64,000 bases of DNA, from the NCBI RefSeq assembly GCF_000149955.1, contig NC_030994.1, positions 3,092,366-3,156,365 of the forward strand. The letters are read 5' to 3'. A program made the translations under genes and the position numbers. The DNA comes from Fusarium oxysporum f. sp. lycopersici 4287 (lineage: Eukaryota > Ascomycota > Sordariomycetes > Hypocreales > Nectriaceae). The notes under the pieces are model-generated. The model had not been told where the DNA came from. It made no database searches and saw only the letters and a list, made by a program, of their open reading frames with translations. The first letter of the stretch is position 1. Each line of letters begins with the position of its first letter. Positions 53,464 through 64,000 of the stretch are shown here, piece after piece.

Positions 53464-56400
53464 CTAATTTCCAGTCCCAAATGAGCTCAAAACTGATGCA
53501 ATCTCCTGCTCACTGATCGGGTCAACCCTAGCAAAGTACTCATCATGCGCGAGCCGCGCCTCTAGAACCTTCTTCTCCGTTTTTGAAAGACTCCCCACGA
53601 TACTCTTGTAAATGCCTAGGGCAGGATATGCGAGCAGACCAAACATGGCTAGCCGAGTCAACACCAAATACATCAGCAAAGATTCCCAACTGCCTACTTG
53701 AGACAGACGGCACGGGACGTTGGAAAACTTAAACTTACCGCTTCCAGGCTTGGCAATCAGCCCGAAGCCTGCCTTTCCGAGACCTGTTACTAAACCCACG
53801 GGACCTCCCTTGATTGCGCCGACGGCGGGCTGCTTAAACAGACACCACGTGGCATCGAGAAAGTTATACGCAAAGTTCTACAGCATGTTACTACTGCTCT
53901 TCAAAGTCTTGCTCCTAAGCCGAGCAATGGGCGGAGAGGTTAGATAGAGCCCGGGGGTCATACCTTGCCAGCTTCAGCGGTGCCGCTTTTCCAGTCTGTA
54001 ACCTTGTTATGCTTCCGGACCTTGTCGCCGTACAGCTCGGGCAGATTATGTAGGCCCTCAGTAAGAGCGAGGGGTACGTCGACAAGCGACCCTTTGAGAA
54101 CGCTCGTGGCCATCTTGGAGACGCCCTTTCCGGCGGACTTTCCGGCGTTGGAGGATGTTGTTGATGCCTCTCGTCCTGGTTTCGACGAGGCTGCACGGTT
54201 CGCTTCTACCAGACCTTGGTCTTGGGTGTCTGTACCAGTTGCAGTCGATCTTATGCTATCGCTCCGGGAATTACCTTTGATGAGGGCTGCTGTGGCGGCA
54301 TATCTCCTCTCCCGGTTTGCAGTCTCGTGCCGGACTTTGATAACGGGGGCGGACATGAGGCTTCCGAAGCCCTTGGAGAAGTCAACCAGCGAGCCTAGTA
54401 GGGCCGATGATGTTGCGGTCAAGGGATCCCATCGATGATTTTCGATCTCTACCGGCTTGGGATGATTCCTAGGCGGTATGTTAACAAGCCCGATCTTTCA
54501 TCACTGATAGGAAGAGCGGGGCATTAAGACTTACAGCTGCACCTTAGTCAAGTCAACCTTCTGGCGGTTACTCAGAACGCTCAGGGCCCTAGGAGACAGT
54601 CTCAATCCATTCTTATGTTTCTTCCTGTCAGCCTTGCTCAGTCGCTTAGCATCGTACATCCAGGCGGCTACCTCGCCAGGCAACAAGTCACACGTAAGCG
54701 TATCCCGCGGGAGATGGTGATGAAAGGACTGTACGGCTTGTGCAACGCCATGTTCGGTCTGCATGGTTTCCGAAATGCGGATGGCTGCAGTTTTTGTAGC
54801 GGGCGCAAGTAGTGTCTCTATAGCGTTGGTGAGGTTGTCTACGTTGAGTTCTTTGTGGCGGATGGGAAACGGGCCAGCACCGGCTTTAGCCACCATTGAT
54901 CCCCAGAACGGTTGACTAGGTACTCGTTAATCATGTCGCACTCGGGTAGGAGGATAGATGTATTTGCGTACTCTCCGAAGAAAGGGACGATGAACGTAGG
55001 GCGAGCGTTAAGCAGCCCGCATGCTGTTGTTCCAGCTCCACCATGATGTATTACGCCTGCAACGTATTTGAATAGCCATTCTATATTCAATTATTCATCA
55101 GCACAGAGTTTGGTAGGATTCGAAAGTCATCGGGCCAGCTTACCGTGAGGGCAGTCGTCGATGAATATAGCGTTTTCATCGCTACTGCCTTCACCAAGTT
55201 TGGCCCAGCCCCTGGAGATGATGGCTCGGACGCCACACCTTCGTAACGCCGTCAATATCAAGTCTGTCATCCTTGCTGAATCATCCATGACAATACTGCC
55301 GAAGCCAATGTAGATTGGTGGCGGCCCTGCTTGAAGGAATTGGGCAATATGGTCGGGCGGGGTAGACATCTGGGACCAGTCAGCTAGTCTGCGAGTGCTG
55401 TTGATATGGGCGCCGAAGACTATAAATTCTTGTGACTTACCAATATAAGGGGGCCAGTCGGCGGGCTTCGGTACCAAGGCAGGAGACCAGCAATACGTAT
55501 ACGGCACCTCCTGGTCGCTGAGCATACTAGTCGCAGTGGTAGACGAGATCGGGTCCAGGTTTAATGATTTCCTTCTCCAGTGATTGATGATATCTCCAAG
55601 ACTGCGCTATAGTCAGCCTATAATGAAACAGCTCTACCAACCAAGATACTTGCCCTTGCCATGTCAGCGTCTCTACCATCCCATACGACAAGTAATTTGT
55701 AAGCTTCGGGTCGAGGTTCGACTGCTTGATATTCGCCAACGGGTGCGGAAAGGCCTGGGTAGGACTATAAGGCATAGTGAACATGAGATGCAGGGGGATG
55801 CCTAGGGCCTCTGCTAGGTGAATATGGGCAAAGCTCGGCGGGTTGGAAATGATGGCCTCGGCGATGAAAGGGACTCCCGAGATGGGGTCTGGTTCAATAC
55901 ACGAGAGCCAGAACTTATCTAGCATCTCCTCAACCATGTCTTGCTTGCGGCTAATGTCACCAGCCATAAGCGAAGAAACAGAGGGGATGAGGCCGGGGTT
56001 CTTGACCATATACTTCATTCGGAGCATTAGATAAGCCAGAATCTCGAAATCGCTAGATATAGGTCTCTCACTTACTGCCATGAGGTCTGAAGGGTCTCCG
56101 CCGGCGGGGTAGAATTCGAGGTTGGACTGGCGTACAAAGTCGGCAAAGACATCGTGGGAGGCGATGCGGACACGGTGGCCGTGCTTTTGCAACTCGTTAC
56201 CCAGCGCAATGAAGGGCTGAACGTCGCCTACGTGGCAGGAGAATATGATGAGCTATACCATTGCAAATCTGAAGCTGAGTGAAGCTTATTATTACCTCGG
56301 CTGCCAACAATCTGTAGCACAATGTTCAAGGTACAAGGCGCTCTTGCACCTAGATGAGGGCGGATCTCGACGTTGCTCGCGTAGGAATCAGGTGGCATCG

Positions 56401-56629
56401 CATTCTGTAAGACATGCTGTAGAGAGCTTTTACCGTCAAAGGTCAAGTCGATACGGGCCTCATCTATCGAGCGATGGTATTAACAGACATGTTCTGTTGG
56501 TTTAATAGTTATAAACTCACCGTTGACAGCTGCTGCGGTATCTAGGTGAGTACCGTGTCCCTTGATGAAGAGAGCGCCATCTTCGGCCGGTGCGCTCTGC
56601 AGCGCATTGTCTGTCGCGTGTACAGACAT
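53464..56629 (-). CDS. GT28/UGT sterol-glucosyltransferase-like protein
   Basis: Nine exons on the complement: 56629-56521, 56463-56296, 56227-55654, 55601-55144, 55080-54972, 54915-54535, 54468-53964, 53877-53739 and 53648-53464. All phases agree and give 875 residues. Intron 3 (55653-55602) is best read as GC-AG (GG|GCAAGT, GGCTGAC branch). A further in-frame 57-bp intron (55440-55384) is optional. The N-terminal GT28 fold has [15 protein letters not shown]; the donor-sugar site shows HHGGAGTT, then a PFFGDQPFWG-type segment across intron 5. This fits UDP-glucose:sterol glucosyltransferases. The C-terminal 270 residues ([26 protein letters not shown]) are a common fungal extension. No stop or frameshift is seen. 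Confidence 0.85.
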
Positions 56630-57188
56630 TTATTTCCGTGACCTAGAGGAGTGGCTCGGTGAGAGTGGGTAGAGGAGGAGTTCGGTGATGATCGGTAAAC
56701 GGAGGAGAGACAATGATGATGTCTGGTGATGTTCGACTGTGCTTCGATGCTGAGTGTACAATTAGCTTGGCGGGGGGGGGGGGCAGCTTTAAAAATGGAG
56801 GGTCAATCATTATTAAAAGTCCGAGCGATGGACCCCTAAGTCATGCGGGGGTCATCGTGTATCCAGACACACGGGACTTGCTCGCCGAGGGACCTGGTTC
56901 CGGCGAAATATACTAGACCTAGTAAGGGTTAATAGGTGGTTTTGGGAACGAACCTCGCTCGTACAGCGGATTTAGTCCGGTAGCGAGCCAAGTACGATGA
57001 GTCCCTAGTGACCAAATTATGATCAACATTCTGACCTAGTTCATAATAAGGATATTTATTTGGATATAATAAATATGTAATATGCCTAAGAAATATACAA
57101 AATAGAGAATATAACCAATATGTCTGGTAGATATATACGGTGTAGGTAGGTAGGTAGGCAGGTAACATAATCTATGACCTATATAAAT
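56630..57188. other. Intergenic region with G-run, no supported gene
   Basis: Promoter of the glucosyltransferase gene. A run of about 12 G lies at 56771-56782, and a GTAG microrepeat near 57141-57160 precedes the GH3 3' end. Confidence 0.5.
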
Positions 57189-59669
57189 TTAGAAAACGAC
57201 AGATCCTTCGACAGGCAGATCACGGCTGGAGAAACCAACCTTGATAGAAAACCGACCCTTCGGAATAAGCCAATCCTGCTTAGTAACGTCCCAGAAGCTC
57301 ATGTCCTTCCTTGTAAGCACAAACGAGATCTTTTGGCTTTGATTCGGCGAGAGCTTCTTTGTCTTGTCAAATCCTCGAAGCACCTTGACAGGGGTCCCGC
57401 GAGGCGCAGAATCGGGCAGAGATAGGTAGAGCTGCGGAACCGTCGCCACTGCAAGCTTGCCCGTGTTCCGCACAGTAATGGTAACCTTCACCAGGGGCTC
57501 GAATAAAGCCGGGTTACCGCCAGGCTGGGTTGGACGGTTCAGCGGCATAGGAGAGGCATTTCGCACGAGTTTCGTCACTGAGCCAAGCTTGACGCTGAAA
57601 GTAGTATAGCTCAGGCCAAACCCAAACTCGTACAGTGGTTCAATGTCGCTTTCGTTAAAGTGTCGGTAATCAGTGTACAAGCCTTCGGTAAAGTCAGACT
57701 GCCAGGCGTCAATACCGGTAGAGCCAGTCAAGTTGACAACGGAGGCATTATAATCAGACTCGTTGTGGGCAATCGTGTATGGAAGCTTGCCACTTGGGTT
57801 CAAATCGCCCCAAAGAATATCTGCGATGGAATGGCCAATCTCCTGGCCTGGTAGGTGACCAGCGATGATTGCTGTAACATTCGGGTTGTCTGCCCAAGGC
57901 ATATTGTTAGGACCGCCTGTATGGGTAACAACAATGGTGTTATTGCATTTTTGGCTGACAGTGTCGATGATTGCATTGCCATCCCAATCAAGGCCCAGGG
58001 TTTCGCGGTCGGTCGCTTCACCGATATGGCTCTTGACAAAGACAAGGCAAGCCTCTGGGGCAGGGCAGATGCTTCCAATGTTGCTAGCGATCGCCTTGTT
58101 GTCCAGGATGTACTGCACCAAGTCACTACCCATGCGTTCCTTAATCGCCTGTAGTGGGGATACGAAGTACGAGAAACGACCAGTGCCGGACCCGCTGCCT
58201 TGGGCATTTGCACCCATTTCAGGGCCGATGGGGTCGATGGGGTTTAGCTCGAATTGTCCCTGACTCAAGTCTGCTGCGTCATTGCCGAAAACGGCAATGT
58301 TCTTGGGGGGCCTTGAACGGCAGTGCACCGTCGTTCTTCAGGAGGACTGCACCAGCTGCACCAAGCTCTCGAACAAATTTGCCGTGATCCTTGCGGACGT
58401 CGCGGTTCTTGGTCCCGCCTATGTTCCACATAGGTATCTCTTCAGGCGTCGCTGGCAGGAGAATGGTGTTTCCCGTGGCCGCGGTCTCTTGTTCCTTGAA
58501 CTCGTTTAAGCTGAGGTCGAGAGCGGGATAATCTGGGCTGTTCTGTTTGTAGCGAAAGTCGGGCGTCAAGATACGGCGAACCATGTCATCAAGGCGCTCG
58601 TCAGAAACATCGCCGTTCTCAACATACTGCGACATGTTCATGAAGTATGGCGAAGCCCAGCCACCTGGCATGTTGAGGTCAAGTCCTGCGTTGATTGAAG
58701 AGACTCCAGAATGCGTTGCGAACCAATCCGACAAGATGGAACCCTGGAGCCCTAACTCGCCCTTTAGAAGACCATTGAGCGCTTTGGAGTTTGCGCACGC
58801 ATGTGTCTGGTTGAGTAGCTGATACGAGCACATAGCATGGTCGGCACCAGCGCGGATGCCGTCCGCAAAGGACCACATGTAAAGCTCGTGCATAGTACGG
58901 TCATCGATATTCGAGCTCAAAGAGTTTTGTATGACTGTCCCATCCTTGCGCATCGTAGGGTTTCGCATCGTCTCTGCTCGTTTCCGATGAAGTGTTTGAT
59001 ATTGGTTTGCACGCCATGCTCCGTAAATGCGGCGATTGTTTCCGAGACAGCAATGCCGGCAAGGTAAGGGTCGGCCCCGAATCCTTCCCAATTGCGTCCG
59101 CCGAGGGCCGACCGGCCAAGAGGTCCTGCGACGGGCCTGTATAGCACCCAAGGTTAGTGACTGGACCAGATCGCGAGTCTGTATAAGGAGGACTCACGAC
59201 CAAGCGATGTTGATTCCCTTTGCTCGAAACTCCTCTGCCATGAGAAGCCCGCGCTCTCGAATCATAGCCCTATCGAAGCTTGCACCAGCTGTGATTCCTG
59301 CTGAAAAAATAGTAACGAAGTCGGCCTCTCTGACGCCTAGAGGGGAATCCTGAAGGCATATTCCTTTGAAGTTTAGGCGAGGAATCGGCGCAATGTTTCC
59401 ACCGCAAGGTCCATCGGTGCCATCGACCAGGCTTGATTTCTCTTCGAGGGTGAGTTTGAAGTCGTTCGTGGCGGCCACAACATCTTTTGCTTCATTTTTA
59501 CCAGTCATGGGAGCTATTGCTCGGGTTAGTCTCTGTCGAAACCTCAACGCCGTTGGTTTAGGCACATACGGGAGGGATAGACGGGGATCGTCTTGAAGTG
59601 AGAGCCATTCTGTGCTATGGCCAGATGTGTGGATGCCAATAAGGCCAGAAGGCTCTGCACACGAGCCAT
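57189..59669 (-). pseudogene. GH3 beta-glucosidase with two frameshifts
   Basis: Exon 1 (59669-59570) encodes a signal peptide (MARVQSLLALLASTHLAIAQ). Introns 59569-59514 and 59197-59137 are canonical. The GH3 body follows: GGNIAPIPRL, GICLQDSPLGVR, GPLGRSALGGRNWEGFG, KHFIGNE, the nucleophile SDW, and the C-terminal sandwich and fibronectin-like domain (YEFGFGLSYTTFS, RGTPVKVLRGF). Two one-base shifts break it: one near 58971-58976, just after KHFIGNE, and one in a run of six G at 58305-58310 after NDGALPFK. Both lie in conserved stretches that resume in another frame, so this is decay or two assembly errors. The enzyme would have been a secreted aryl or cello-beta-glucosidase. Confidence 0.85.
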
Positions 59670-60581
59670 GGTTTCAAATTTGAATGCAAAGGCAGTGAAG
59701 GGTGAAAGATGTGCAGTGTTTGCCTTGATGGCCCTGAGGAGGTCTGAAACTCTGCTCTACTTATATTTATTAAGTCTTAATGTGCCAGTGGCTCTACACA
59801 GCGCTACATACGACGGCCGGGCCATGGTCACTCCCCGTCTTCCAGAGAGCCCGGTTTTACGCCTCCATATTTAGACAAACGTCATCTGCTGTCTTTCCGC
59901 CCCGTACAAGGTTTCTCTGGTTTTTCACTGGAGCAATCAATTTACATGTGACTTAATACGTCTTAAGGAGGCATGGCTGGCTCATGGAGCTCCGAGGTAC
60001 ATCCGACTCCCTACTATTGGAGCTATTAAAGCAGAGGCTAGTTGGGGGATAGCAGAAAACTAACCTTAGTCCAAGACCTGGATCCTAAGTGAGAAAAATA
60101 CCTAGGCAAGCTTAGGATAATCTGGGGTAAACTTAGAAGTTTCTAATTAGTTGCTTTGCCTCATTAACTAATGCCTTGAGTCATCTGACATCCGGAGAAA
60201 TGGTTACACACGATGTCTTTGCGACTAGCTAGATGGAGATATGCAAAACCTTGGCAACGATAGTCGTCAGACCGTTAAATATCGCATTGTTATGGTTAGC
60301 ATCCGAAATTCTTGCGGCATTGACAGGTCTAACTAAGCCTCACCCTACATAACAAATCTGGGGCAGCCCTCAACTTGGTGTTATGTAACTTAAACGAGAT
60401 ACGTGAACGGGATACGTGAACGAGATACGTAAATGAGATAAACAAGCTACTTAAATAGGCTACTTAAGCGAACTATAAGGATATATATATTAAATAGGAT
60501 TCTTTTATAATATTAAAGAAAAATGCTGTAATTTATATAATTATTTTTTAATTTTATATATAAAGTTTAAGTAAATTATAT
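59670..60581. other. Intergenic region up to the second gap
   Basis: Promoter side of the GH3 pseudogene; increasingly AT-rich after 60440. No gene is supported. Confidence 0.45.
60393..60443. repeat. Short tandem repeat, unit about 12 bp (ACGAGATACGTGA)
   Basis: Four degenerate copies: ACGAGATACGTG, ACGGGATACGTG, ACGAGATACGTA and ATGAGATAAAC, followed by two copies of a TACTTAAAT/AAGC-type motif. Confidence 0.7.
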
Positions 60582-61103
60582 NNNNNNNNNNNNNNNNNNN
60601 NNNNNNNNNNNNNNNNNNNNNNNNNNNNNNNNNNNNNNNNNNNNNNNNNNNNNNNNNNNNNNNNNNNNNNNNNNNNNNNNNNNNNNNNNNNNNNNNNNNN
60701 NNNNNNNNNNNNNNNNNNNNNNNNNNNNNNNNNNNNNNNNNNNNNNNNNNNNNNNNNNNNNNNNNNNNNNNNNNNNNNNNNNNNNNNNNNNNNNNNNNNN
60801 NNNNNNNNNNNNNNNNNNNNNNNNNNNNNNNNNNNNNNNNNNNNNNNNNNNNNNNNNNNNNNNNNNNNNNNNNNNNNNNNNNNNNNNNNNNNNNNNNNNN
60901 NNNNNNNNNNNNNNNNNNNNNNNNNNNNNNNNNNNNNNNNNNNNNNNNNNNNNNNNNNNNNNNNNNNNNNNNNNNNNNNNNNNNNNNNNNNNNNNNNNNN
61001 NNNNNNNNNNNNNNNNNNNNNNNNNNNNNNNNNNNNNNNNNNNNNNNNNNNNNNNNNNNNNNNNNNNNNNNNNNNNNNNNNNNNNNNNNNNNNNNNNNNN
61101 NNN
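60582..61103. other. Assembly gap (522 N) inside transposon copy 2
   Basis: If the second transposon is full length (1860 bp) its far end should lie near 60695, inside this gap. The gap is therefore probably a repeat-collapse artefact. Confidence 0.95.
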
Positions 61104-62456
61104 CCGATGTAGAGCTGCCTTTGTTGCTTTAGTACTAGACTTTAAAGCTTCAATTATTGACTCTGGGGAGCTGCTTTTATGACTTCTGATTCGCCTTTCG
61201 AGGTATTCAGATTGAGATTGAGCCTCAGTTGCTGTCTTTGGGGTCTTTGAAACCCATGGGGTCGAAGGGTTAGCAGCCTCCCCGGGAGGCGTTGGAGTCC
61301 GTAGCTGCACATCAAGCTTTGAGATTACATTTTCCGGGTTAAGAGGAGCAAGACCAGCTCCTCTAAAACCTCCCCGGATATTGCTTTCAGTAAAAGTATC
61401 TTTAAATGCAGCATAAAAGGCAGAAAAGAACTCGGTCTTAGAAATATGGGTTATAGAGCATCTAATCAGATGCTCTATTTCTCGACCATAAGCCTGTTTT
61501 AGCGGCCCAAAGCACCCAACATCAAGGGGTTGGAGTAGGTGAGATGCATGAGCAGGCATACAGAGCGTGATAATCTTGTTCTCCTGGCAATATCTCTCGA
61601 AATCGGCCGAGTGGTGGCTTTCGTGACCATCAAGGATCAGAAGACGATACCGAGCATTTAACCGTTTAGTTGTAGATCGATCAAAGTGCTTTAGCCACTC
61701 GAGACCCAGCTCGTTATTTGTCCATCCATTTTGGCTCGTTGCAATAACCCAATCGCCTGGGAGGTCGCATTCTCGGTACCAATTCGCAAGGTGATATTGG
61801 CCTGCACCAATGATAAACGGCGCGATCGATTGGCCTTCTGCGTTAATCGCCTGGATCACAGTAATCCATTCCCGGTTTCCAGGCTGCACTGATTTTGGTC
61901 TTCCTTGCCTTTCTGAACCGGTGACAACCATTCCGGCCATAATAACGCCCACCATAAAGCCAGTCTCATCAAAGTTCCAGATATCATCTGATCGGATACC
62001 ATACTTCGCGATTGTGTTCTGTACAAGCCTGAACCAGCCACGAATAATAGTCGGATCTTCGCATTTAGCTCTTTGATAGTCATATTTGCGAAATAAACGC
62101 GTCTTTAGCTCTGGTTGTCGCTTTATGAAGTTATGAGCCCAGCGCTTGCCAACAGGTGACGCGTCGCGGTCTATAAGCAGAGAATTGGCCATTTCTTCCA
62201 CAAAACGCAATCGCGAGGGAAATCCTCGCGAATCTAGGTCAAGGACGAATTGAACTATTATCTGTTCCTCTAGATCAGATAGTTTCCGTGAGTTTGGGAT
62301 GGAATCGCGTCGTGAATGAATGCCATGTTGACGACGATGTAAGGTACGGTAATGGACTTTATAGATAGTTGCAGCGCGTCGGATACTTAATTTGGGGTCA
62401 TTTTGAAGGGCCTGAAGGGCAAGAAGAATTCTAGCTTCATCTGAGGGTTGTGACAT
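61104..62456 (-). CDS. Fot/pogo-like transposase, partial (C-terminus in gap)
   Basis: The first 451 residues are present from the ATG at 62456, uninterrupted, with the helix-turn-helix and all three DDE motifs (NFDETGF, LLILDGHE, PLDVGCF). The coiled coil and zinc knuckle fall inside the N-run. Two substitutions relative to copy 1: Val for Met after NFDETGFM, and Gly for Ala in SERQ(G/A)RPK. Confidence 0.9.
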
Positions 62457-62510
62457 ATTTGGTGGTTGAGAAGTATCTGATCAAATGGACATGTTGTAAA
62501 TTGAGGGATC

Positions 62511-62554
62511 TTTGTGACACTCGCTTATCTGTGACACTCGCTTATCATACACGT
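62511..62554 (-). repeat. Terminal inverted repeat of transposon copy 2
   Basis: Identical to the 44-bp TIR of copy 1, including the two internal 17-mers. Confidence 0.92.
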
Positions 62555-62556
62555 TA

Positions 62557-63480
62557 AGGTTTTTAATTCTAATATTTATTAATTTATATTAGGAAGTAGT
62601 TATTTATTATTTTATTTTATTAGTATTATAGTAATAATATTATATATATAATACTTATAGTATTTACTTATAATTTAAGTAATTTAAGTACCTTTTAGAA
62701 TTATATAAATAGACTCTATTATATGATACTGCTGGTTTAATAATATCTTGCTAGCTTTGAGAAATGTTATTAATAGCATAGTGTAGCATCCGTATGCTAA
62801 GACATCGGCATAACGCCAATTAAGCCTTATAGCAAAAGAGGCCCTAAGTCTTCTAATCCATGCTGAAGATAATAAAAACTCTATTAAATGATATTAAGGG
62901 TCTTGAGATAGATGCTTAAAGCCTTTAGCTGGCTAAGGTGTACTAAAATGTGGTTTTTATATAGAACTTGTGTAAATTTGCAGTGAATGATATTCTAGAG
63001 ACTATAAGCCTTTAAAAGATTATAAAACATAGAGACCTATAAGGTAGAGCTCTTCCAAGCATGGAGCCTCTCTGATGGCTGTATCCTACACTTAATTAGG
63101 TTAACCAGTCCGGTATAGTATACGGGTTCCGCGGAGCCGAAAGCGGAACATAAAGGCTGTTGAGATTGGCTAATTAAGAGTCCGAAACCTTATACTAGGA
63201 TAAGGTCACTAGGTATACGGAGTTTGGCTCGGAGATTGGTGTTTACCTCCAGTACAGGGTATTAGTACATTAATTATAAGCAGTTAGCACAATAAATGTA
63301 GTCCCTTTTACCTCCGCTTAAATCCAGGATATCCATAGCTCTTTATCTACATAAAGTCGTAGCGGCCAGGCAGTCTTAATCCTCTTTAACTACTAAAAAA
63401 GATTTCAACTTCTATAAGATCTCTATTAATAAGTTTAACATTATCTTCAATTCAAACGCAGCTGCATAGCTTTGTACAAC
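62557..63480. other. AT-rich intergenic region
   Basis: Very AT-rich from 62560 to 62760. Around 63119-63140 a near-palindrome GGTTCCGCGGAGCC stands out. No gene is supported before 63481. Confidence 0.45.
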
Positions 63481-63802
63481 ATGTCCGCTATTCAGAATGT
63501 TGCTATAGTTGGGGTATGTCCTGTCTTAATCTCCAGAACTTCTAAGCGAGACGATACTGACTACTTCAAGGCTGGCGGTCACATCGGAGGCGCTTTCGCC
63601 AAAGCCCTGATCCAGGCTGGCAACCATGTGGTGACGGCATTATCCCGCTTTGATAGCAAGAGTCAGCTGCCCATGGGTGCCAATATCATCAAGGTCAACT
63701 ACGAGGACGTGCAGTCAATTGCTAAGGCTTTAAAAGGGCAGCACTTCTTAGTAATAACTCTGGCTGCTACAGCCCCAGAGGAGACTCATGCCAAAATCGT
63801 TA
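63481..63802 (+). CDS. NmrA/isoflavone-reductase-like oxidoreductase, 5' part
   Basis: Exon 1 (63481-63513) encodes MSAIQNVAIVG. A 57-bp intron (GTATGT...TTCAAG) interrupts the glycine motif, which continues AGGHIGGAFAKALIQAGN in exon 2 (from 63571). Splicing gives VGAGGHIGG, the NAD(P)-binding loop of NmrA-like and isoflavone-reductase-like atypical SDRs. It then reads VTALSRF, VNYEDVQSIAKALKG and HFLVITLAAT, all typical of the family. The gene enters the terminal gap after about 88 residues. It could be a redox sensor or a reductase; the end is unseen. Confidence 0.78.
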
Positions 63803-64000
63803 NNNNNNNNNNNNNNNNNNNNNNNNNNNNNNNNNNNNNNNNNNNNNNNNNNNNNNNNNNNNNNNNNNNNNNNNNNNNNNNNNNNNNNNNNNNNNNNNNN
63901 NNNNNNNNNNNNNNNNNNNNNNNNNNNNNNNNNNNNNNNNNNNNNNNNNNNNNNNNNNNNNNNNNNNNNNNNNNNNNNNNNNNNNNNNNNNNNNNNNNNN
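63803..64000. other. Assembly gap at window end (198 N)
   Basis: Hides the rest of the NmrA-like gene. Confidence 0.99.

Larger units (their letters stand above)
61104..62554 (-). mobile_element. Pogo/Fot-type transposon, second copy, truncated by gap
   Basis: The visible 1451 bp match the copy at 49114-50973 in inverted orientation, with the same 44-bp TIR at 62511-62554 and a TA target site at 62555-62556. The other end is hidden in the gap. Encoded protein differs from copy 1 at only two visible residues, and the flanking leader sequence is also the same. Confidence 0.92.

Noticed and set aside
1..64000. tRNA, rRNA and CRISPR features
   Set aside because: No tRNA-like cloverleaf boxes or rRNA segments were noticed by eye, and no spaced-repeat array exists; a covariance-model scan would be needed to exclude a tRNA fully.

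Overview
The window is nuclear DNA of a filamentous ascomycete, most likely a Fusarium-like member of the Nectriaceae (Hypocreales). Genes carry short introns of about 44-92 bp with GT-AG ends and CTAAC/CTGAC branch sites. Products include Zn2Cys6 and bZIP regulators, a HET-domain protein, a WSC-domain wall protein, secreted effector-like proteins, and a pogo/Fot-type DNA transposon. The organism is inferred from gene style; no marker gene was identified by alignment. Intron coordinates were worked out by hand from splice motifs and reading frame and have no transcript support.

1-11.9 kb is an enzyme/regulator neighbourhood. After an AIM24-like gene come three regulators on the minus strand (Zn2Cys6, bZIP/DUF3425, Zn2Cys6). 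Each is transcribed divergently from a plus-strand gene: an SDR, a second SDR and an NTF2-like protein. A stand-alone enoyl-reductase-like MDR lies inside and an HSL-type alpha/beta hydrolase closes the run. The two Zn2Cys6 proteins look like paralogues of each other. No PKS, NRPS or terpene synthase is visible, so this is either a small tailoring/catabolic cluster or one half of a split pathway.

12-20 kb is rich in surface and secreted proteins: a small signal-peptide protein, a repeat-rich WSC/GPI wall protein, a Celp0028-like effector candidate and an eight-cysteine secreted protein, arranged around an AT-rich, probably RIP-decayed island (about 16.7-17.6 kb).

21.9-42 kb contains a HAD-fold gene that has lost its catalytic aspartate and runs into a long disordered tail, a P450, a quinone-oxidoreductase-like MDR, and a Zn2Cys6 remnant whose zinc-motif codons are split by an intron. 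It also holds two paralogous coiled-coil microproteins on either side of an assembly gap, an AA7 oligosaccharide oxidase, a 638-aa protein of unknown function, a four-exon Cys/His-rich microprotein, and a secreted lipase.

42.9-64 kb is accessory and decaying. It has a HET pseudogene (nonsense codon plus frameshift), a membrane-protein pseudogene, a strikingly GC-rich GNAT acetyltransferase, two nearly identical inverted copies of a Fot/pogo element with 44-bp TIRs, and an intact RTA1-like membrane gene. It also has a sterol-glucosyltransferase-like gene with a likely GC-AG intron, a GH3 beta-glucosidase broken by two frameshifts, and the start of an NmrA-like gene that runs into the terminal gap. 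Three N-runs (31235-31589, 60582-61103, 63803-64000) interrupt the sequence.
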